Made by a program: the position numbers and the translations under genes. 24,678 nt of DNA from Larix sibirica (lineage: Eukaryota; Streptophyta; Pinopsida; Pinales; Pinaceae): positions 54,577-79,254 of the forward strand of contig NWUY0300010990.1 of NCBI GenBank assembly GCA_004151065.3, written 5' to 3'. Under the pieces are notes generated by a model. The model was given only the letters and a program-made list of their open reading frames with translations. It ran no database searches and was not told where the DNA came from. Shown piece after piece: positions 18,894 through 24,678 of the stretch (its first letter is position 1; every line of letters begins with the position of its first letter).

Positions 18894-20454
18894 GAACTTC
18901 ATCTTGAAGTTATCTTTACTAGTTTCCTAGTCCTGGTACTTATGCTTCCTTCCTTTCACACCCTCACCCCGAGAATTCATACCATCTTCCACCTCCATAA
19001 TCCTCCATGCCAATACTATAGATGGTCCTGCTCATCATGGCATGGGATCTCTACTGTGACTTGTCCATAGATCATATAGTAGGAATTGAAAGTTCCCTGG
19101 GATGTTCCATGGCTTAGCCACACTCCAAAACTCCTGTAAATGTACGGCCTCATTGGAATTTACCGGAATCTGGGCCTCAATAGAATTAACCTACATATGA
19201 TTACATGTACACCAAGCCTGTCATTGGGATGATTATACCCCATGCATCACGAAAGGCAGCATGTACTCCCTCCTTATGCACCCGTAAGGCCCCTATTCCT
19301 AAGCATCAGATGTCCCTCCATATACCTCCCCCCTTGGACTTCCAGAAAGTTTGAAAAGAACCACTAACTTAATATTGTTGCATGAGTTGGTGGTAACCAT
19401 ATCTCACATGCCATATTTGTCATGCAAGTCTGTTTTAAAATTTCATGTCAATATTCTACATCAAAAAAAACAAATTAGCAGTAGAAAATTGTCTTAAAAA
19501 ACAAACACACCTTGAAAGTCTCCCATCCTAAGGGAGTGGTTTTGTTCACTACCACTTGATATCCCCCTCCATTTTATACAGCCACGTAAGTTTTGAGTTT
19601 CATTGATTTCAATTGGATATGAGTCTCATCCTGAGAAAATCAAACAGTACAATCCAAATTCATAATAAACAACATTAGGTTATGTTGACAGTAGGAGTGA
19701 CCGAGGAAATTGTAAAGTCCAATAAGAGCATAATAAAGAGAATATCAAGAAAACATTGTTAGGAATCCCAACAAGGAGAAAAGGTTTGACCCATCCTTCG
19801 ATAACAAACCATACTCCCATGGCTACATAGTGGAATTTCTATGTGGCATTTGTAAGCTTCCTCACGATGCCTCCGTTCCATAAGCTAGGATGAATGTTGT
19901 CAGTAAGTTATGCATTCAAAATTTATCATTGTAAGGGGGGTTATTTGACCAAAAACTTAATTGAAAATAATATTTAGGAACTTGCAACTTTCATTAAACT
20001 AAAAACAGAATTGAGATTCCAGTAATGCACCCAAGCAAGATGTGATCAAAACCAGAAGAGGAATAACAAATACAAAACACCTTTGAGGTCATTTTCGGAT
20101 ATCGATGCAAGATCCCATCATGAAATATTCAAATTATGTGATATGGATGTAGTAGGGAAACATGTACTATTATAATTAAATGTAGTAATGTGGGAATACA
20201 TAGACAATGGGATTGATAAATCTAAAGGAGTGGAAGGAAGCAAGGTGAAGGTGAAGGTGAATATCTGAACTAGTTCCAAGATTGTTCCATATTAACCACC
20301 CGCTTTCTCAATTTCCACTCCATTGACCTATTTCTTCTATGGTAGAGTTGGTGTTAATTTTAAGCTATTGTTTCTAAAAGGAAACCTTATAAAACACCCA
20401 TGAAGTGGTCCATAAAAACCATACTTCAGAACCCAAATCCAGTATTTAATCCTC
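18894..20454 (-). mobile_element. Presumed internal remnant of the gypsy-type element
   Basis: It lies between the LTR at 18134-18876 and the partial LTR copy at 20455-20869. No RT, integrase or gag motif was recognised and no significant ORF remains. At ~1.56 kb it is much too short for a complete gypsy interior, so it is a deletion derivative, a non-autonomous element, or unrelated DNA between two LTR fragments. Confidence 0.35.
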
Positions 20455-20869
20455 CCAACGCCCCATAACAAGAGATGAGGAGGGAGAAGAAAAATACCCC
20501 TTCTCCCTCTCATTTCCTCCTTTTTAATATTTCCCAAGTTTTCCCCCGATCAAACTCCTGTCCTCATGTAAAAATCCCCTATTTAGATAAATATGTCATG
20601 TTTACTTATTTTATTCTATCTCCCCAATAACCCCTTCTTTAATTTAATTAGATTAAATTAACTTATGAATTATACAACTTATGCTTTCATGAATCCCCAT
20701 GTCCTTATTATAAATAATATTATAGTTTTATGAACCTACATAATCTAATACTATTATGCAGGGGTAGGACCCATTCATGTGGTGATCATTAGTGTGTCAT
20801 GCACCTAAACTATAACCCAGTTATGTCCCTCTAAAACTAATGCAAATATGTGACGAAGGGGCGTTACGA
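20455..20869 (-). mobile_element. Second, partial copy of the gypsy-type LTR
   Basis: It shares with 18470-18876 the blocks TTCTCCCTCTCATTTCCTCC, AAAAATCCCCTATTTAGA, CCCCTTCTTTAATTTAATTA, TTATGCTTTCATGAATCC and the end GTGACGAAGGGGCGTTACG (GTGACATAGGGGTGTTACA in the first copy). The left third, corresponding to 18134-18450, is not recognisable. The CG steps where the first copy has TG or CA (GGCGTTACG) are notable. Confidence 0.7.
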
Positions 20870-21949
20870 GATCAATGGGCCAACATACCCTATGAACATA
20901 ATGTGATTTATAGAAACAATGTTAACATATGAAACAACACATCCATAGGGTGTTGGGATATAAACATGCCAAGCTAGAAAATAAAATTCACCAAACGTAA
21001 AAGAGGACACAATAGGTAAAATGAGTGGATTAGTGTAAGCCAGGGAATTCGTAAGCTACTATTAACCAAAGGAAAGCATATGAGGAAGCTTGAGTGATAT
21101 CAAGGGTGGGTGTGGTCCAAGGAAAATTGTTGGATCTATCACAAAGATGATGAAAAGAGACTGGGGTTGCTAGAAGCGAAGAATGGTGAAGAACGATGTG
21201 CTACTAGATGAGGGTGGGGTTAGAGTTAATACTTACAGGATCACAATGATTAAAATGGAAACCAGGGAAAGTAGATATAAGAGAAAATGGTATATTTATA
21301 TGTAGATCTATCTATCGCTAGGAAATCATTTTGTACCTCCAAAGAAGATTGTCCAGAAGATAAGTTCAAAATCGATTATGATAGTTGGCTTAAGTGTTGA
21401 TGTAACTTTTGAAGGTGATCATTGTCCAAGGTTTGATAGATCTATATGTATATATCCTATCAGTGTGTGACCCCAATGATTAATCTAGTATCTATGGAAG
21501 TGAAGTTCAATGTCTAGGGTTTTTGGAAACCCTAAAAAAGAAATGTTTCCTTTAGTGCTAAAAAAACCCTTAGGGGTGTTGTTGAATAAGTAAATACCCT
21601 AATCTACTAGAAGGACTGAATATGTGATGGAAAAGGATGCTCAACAATATTCTAGAGTCATCTCAACCTTATATGATCAACTTTAAGAGACCACGTTGAT
21701 GAAACAACAGTTAGACTGCAATATGGAAAGCATCAAGTGAAAAAATGGAGAACCGAAATGCCTTTCTGGTAACTAAGGGTTGAAAACTATAAATGTGGAT
21801 GATATTGATTGCATAGAGAGGTGGGTGGGATACTAAGGTGATAGTTGGAAAGGGTATATAATTGAGGGACTAAAGTCATTGGAATGAGGTGATATTTTGG
21901 TGGGATCGTAGACATGGACCAATGATCTAATACTATATGGTGTATTTTT
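20870..21949. other. Stretch without recognised genes
   Basis: No domain or known repeat was recognised. Around 21924-21935 the minus strand reads TAGTATTAGATC, nine of twelve matches to the tRNA(iMet) primer-binding sequence, just inside the LTR-like repeat at 21950-22370. Confidence 0.35.
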
Positions 21950-22370
21950 TGAGGTGAGGCTCCAAGAGCCTCACATAGGAATCCAACAACAACAAACAAA
22001 TCCTAAAAGCTAATCCATAAGTAAAGAGCACAATGATAAGAGCAATTCCCGAGAACAAGACATAAGATAAATTGAGCAAATCTCACAAGAAGATGGATTG
22101 ATTATTATGCTTTGCCAATGGACTTTATAAAGGAATGCAAAATGGTCCACTCAAGGATGCACATATCTCAAGGCTATAAGAGAAAACAAGTAAAAACTAA
22201 TGCAAGTGACTTGAAGGATAACTAACTAACTACTCATTCTTATACATTATCAATGCATTCACAACAAATTAACAAATAGTTGGAATTGAGGGGGTGTTTC
22301 CCTATCAGTTGTGTGTTTCCATGAGTGACATAGATGTTGTTTCTAGGGGTTACATTGGCTATCTACATCA
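21950..22370. mobile_element. LTR-like repeat, copy 2
   Basis: This 421-bp partner of 16570-16995 lies 5.4 kb away in the same orientation. It starts TGAGGTGAGGCTCC, has the perfect palindrome GTGAGGCTC-CAA-GAGCCTCAC, and ends ATCTACATCA. Shared internal blocks include AGAACAAGACATAAGA, CAAAATGGTCCACTCAAG and AATGCATTCACAACAAA. On the minus strand a degraded primer-binding site would follow at 21924-21935. The two could be the LTR pair of one heavily decayed, nested element or independent solo LTRs. Confidence 0.6.
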
Positions 22371-22851
22371 CTACCACTGTTGAGATTTCTACATAGTTTT
22401 AGAAACATACTACATGTATTTGGACTAACTATTAAGTAAAATGGAATACACTAGTGGTGGATTTAGAAGAGTGGACAATGTATTTTTGTTATGGTTATTC
22501 TTAAATTGAAACTAACTAAAGAGGGTCTTGGATATGATGGAACTTGATCCTTATATGGAGTTGGTTCCACTTTAATGGGTGTTTCTTTGTTGTAGGTGGA
22601 AGTCATTTGACTGAGTTATAGGAACAACAACACTATTGGTGGTTTAGTTGAGTTGACTAATGATGATATGCCATCATATAGAGATGATTACTTCAAATGC
22701 TGAAATGATTTAGTTGAGAACGAAATTCATCCTAAAGTTTTTATTTGGAAGTAATAGAGCACTTTGCTATATAGAAATCCTAATCATGGAGATGGGAGAA
22801 ATTTGTCCAAGAATCGACATTTTTGGAATGGTGTAAATACTTCTTACATAT
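22371..22851. other. Stretch with a short coding-like trace, no gene
   Basis: Around 22620-22755 the plus frame reads RNNNTIGGLVELTNDDMPSY, then RDDYFK, a stop, and NDLVENEIHPKVFIWK. It is protein-like in composition but not recognised and has several stops. No other feature was seen. Confidence 0.25.
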
Positions 22852-23156
22852 CACTACTATATTTAGCTACAAATTATGATATTGAATTGATGTTAGTGTT
22901 ATCAGAACCATGATAGAAATAAGTATATTTCAACGGCATTTTAATGTTGTCATTATTCCGACATCAATTCAAAGATGTCGATCAACTGACACATCCTTGT
23001 TAGGCCACGTAGCAAATTCTTCATAATATTAAATGTTTTCTTTATTATAGTCGGAATTATGGCGTATCCTTGATGTCCTTGATATAGGAAGGATGTCAAT
23101 CCATATATGCCTAACCAATATACTTTCTACATACCATCAACACTAAGGATGTCGGT
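22852..23156. mobile_element. CACTA-transposon-like end with GATGTC subterminal repeats
   Basis: CACTACTATATTTAGC at 22852-22867 resembles the terminal inverted repeat of plant CACTA (EnSpm) elements. Within the next 300 bp GATGTC, in either orientation, occurs five times (22960, 22974, 23072, 23092, 23148), several extended to CCGACATC or GATGTCGG. Clustered short motifs in both orientations are typical of CACTA subterminal regions. No transposase and no second terminus was found, so it may be a truncated or non-autonomous copy abutting the LINE at 23165. Confidence 0.45.
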
Positions 23157-23164
23157 GGGAGAGG

Positions 23165-24115
23165 AAATAGACCATTAAAGAAAGCAACCTAATCTGCAAA
23201 AATATTAGATGCAAAGAGAGCAGACTTCCATATAGGTGGCATGACCATAAAGTTGAAGAATTTGGTTCATAATATGCCCATCACTACCAAGACCAAAAAG
23301 GAAAATTAATACATCATCTACAAAATGAAGATGAGAGATTGACACGTTACCCCAAATTCTAATACCATGATATGCATGAGTAACTCTTGCATCCAGGATC
23401 ACCCTATTGAGGCCTTGAGAAACCAACAGGAATAGATATGGAGATAGTGGGAATCCTTCTCTAAGGGCTCTAGAGGCTTTGAAGAAGGAAGAAGCTATAC
23501 CATTAATCAATACAACAAAATTCAAAGTAGTAATACACCCCATGATTCATTGAACCAAGCAATGAGAAACCTAGGTGAATGAGGAGCAAATGTAAGTATA
23601 ACCATGATACTCTATCATATGTCTTAGAAAGATCAAGTTTCACTATCATAATGGGAGCTTTCCTAATTTTTAAGGAATGAATTCCTTCTTGAGCAGATCA
23701 TATGTCTTCATGGATTTACCTTCCAACCAAAAAACCAAGTGTTCTTCTTATATGTACCTAGATAGAATAGGCCTTAGACAAACAACAATGATCTTTGAGA
23801 TGATCTAATAGAGACAATTACAAAGCAATATTGACCGAAACTCCTCAAAATAGGTGAGACAACCAACTTGGGAATCAAAGCTAGAAAAGTGGCATTTATA
23901 CTCCCTGGGACCCTTCTTGTTCCCAGAACCTTTTCCACCACCCGCAGTAAGTAATCTCCCAAGAGGTCAAAAAAATCTATGTAGAATTCAATTGTCCAAC
24001 CATTTGGATTGGGACTTCAATCCTTTTGGAAGGTTTAGAATCATTACCACCACCTCCTTTATTACTGTACTAAAAAGATCTTCACAAACATACTCATTCA
24101 CCCATAGAATGTAGA
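23165..24115 (-). pseudogene. Decayed plant L1-type LINE reverse transcriptase
   Basis: Reading the minus strand from 24115 gives NPNGWTIEFYIDFFDLLGDY (the LINE GPDGW block), LLRVVEK, VPGSINATFLALIPK, FEEFRSILLCN (consensus FRPISLCN), EHLVFWLEGKS, VKLDLSKTYDRVSWLYL, INGIASSFFKASRALREGFP, LSPYLFLLVSQGLNRVI, HGIRIWG and the catalytic FVDDVLIF (FADD in active copies). It ends with MEVCSLCISN near 23170. Frameshifts occur between about 23850 and 23540, but the stretch 23205-23543 is open. Endonuclease and post-RT parts are absent. It belongs to the same general type as the plus-strand LINE at 5880-8150 and is less decayed. Confidence 0.87.
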
Positions 24116-24359
24116 TTTCTACAGTGAAACATATTCTATAGGAATTCTAGAATGAATTATTTCATGATTAAGTAATCCCAATGTTTCAAGTGAACAGTCC
24201 ACCCATCATCAAAGGTATAGTCAAAGTGCATCAAGTTGTAGAAAAGAGTGGGAATTTAGGTAAATCAATAAGGTTTAGGAGTAATGACCATTGAGTATTA
24301 GGTAGGTAATAGATAATAAATAATGAAGTTTGGTTATGTAGGAGGATAGGAAAAAATAT
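24116..24359. other. Stretch without recognised genes
   Basis: It may include further upstream LINE sequence on the minus strand, but no motif was recognised past about 24115. Confidence 0.35.
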
Positions 24360-24678
24360 AAAATAAAAGAATTAAAAGATACCGGTGAGCTGAAAAGAGA
24401 TAATAAAAAAATTAATATTTTGTTAAATTAATAAGATTTTAATATATTTTAAATTAATAATATAACTTAAGAATACAGAGGGGGGAATAAGTGAAGAGGA
24501 AAATAAGTGAAAAGAGATAATAAGGGAAAGAATTCAAAGCCACTAGTGAGAAAAAAAGAGATAAAATTTTTGATAAATTTTGATTTCATAAATTTTTTAA
24601 TAAACATTGAATTAATAAAAAAAATTATTCAATTTTAAATTAATAATAATAATATAAGAAAAAAGAGGGGGGAATAAG
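24360..24678. repeat. AT-rich imperfect tandem repeat
   Basis: There are two units, about 24360-24491 and 24520-24678. Each contains a YRGTGAG...AAAAGAGATAA block and a long A/T stretch ending TTTAAATTAATAATA, and each closes with the identical AGAGGGGGGAATAAG (24477-24491 and 24664-24678, 187 bp apart). The array may continue beyond the window. Confidence 0.7.

Overview
This window looks like intergenic, transposon-dominated DNA from a large plant nuclear genome. A seed plant is likely and a gymnosperm such as a conifer is plausible. The evidence is a set of decayed plant L1-type LINE reverse transcriptases, an RTE-like LINE piece, a Ty3/gypsy-type LTR, tRNA-derived SINE heads, CACTA-like DNA, complex satellites, and a fragment of an endogenous pararetrovirus (Caulimoviridae). 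The species assignment is inference. I found no intact host protein-coding gene, no rRNA or tRNA gene, and nothing bacterial. Layout, left part: 1-597 is an 18-bp minisatellite built on GGAACTATGACCTCAAGA-like units. 600-1108 is a short flank with an internal diverged duplication. 1109-2060 is featureless. 2060-2730 holds two ~210-bp direct repeats rich in near-palindromic GCACYGGTGC motifs. A TATA box, an AATAAA and a perfect initiator-Met tRNA primer-binding site (2854-2865) follow, then a ~280-nt leader and a broken caulimovirid ORF (3148-4726) with a 30K-type movement-protein domain. That ORF stops abruptly at a single N (4727). The block 4728-5761 repeats the first kilobase of the window (726 bp is identical apart from one 15-bp indel) and is bounded by Ns at both ends, which suggests a mis-scaffolded allele or contig. 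Layout, middle: 5880-8150 is a decayed plus-strand plant L1 LINE. AT-rich DNA follows with a ~405-bp inverted-repeat element (8674-9078). A SINE lies at about 9592-9815. Two LINE pieces of different type meet tail to tail at about 10380. 10620-11935 is a compound satellite with an embedded 72-bp tandem repeat, and a second SINE-like head follows at about 11960. From 12030 to 15840 I see no gene, only weak hints (a TGACGTCA site, a short tandem duplication, a possible decayed Copia primer-binding site). Layout, right part: a decayed, unidentified coding stretch (15844-16560, perhaps resuming at 17076-17285) is interrupted by a ~425-bp LTR-like repeat (16570-16995). A second copy of that repeat lies at 21950-22370. 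Between them is a minus-oriented Ty3/gypsy-type LTR (18134-18876) with an adjacent polypurine tract and a second partial copy ~2 kb away (20455-20869). 22852-23156 resembles a CACTA-transposon end. 23165-24115 is a minus-strand L1 LINE reverse transcriptase of the same general family as the first. The window ends in an AT-rich imperfect tandem repeat. There is no functional cooperation between genes here. The window records successive insertions, and its most informative elements are the viral fragment with its control region, the N-bounded duplication, and the split unidentified coding remnant.
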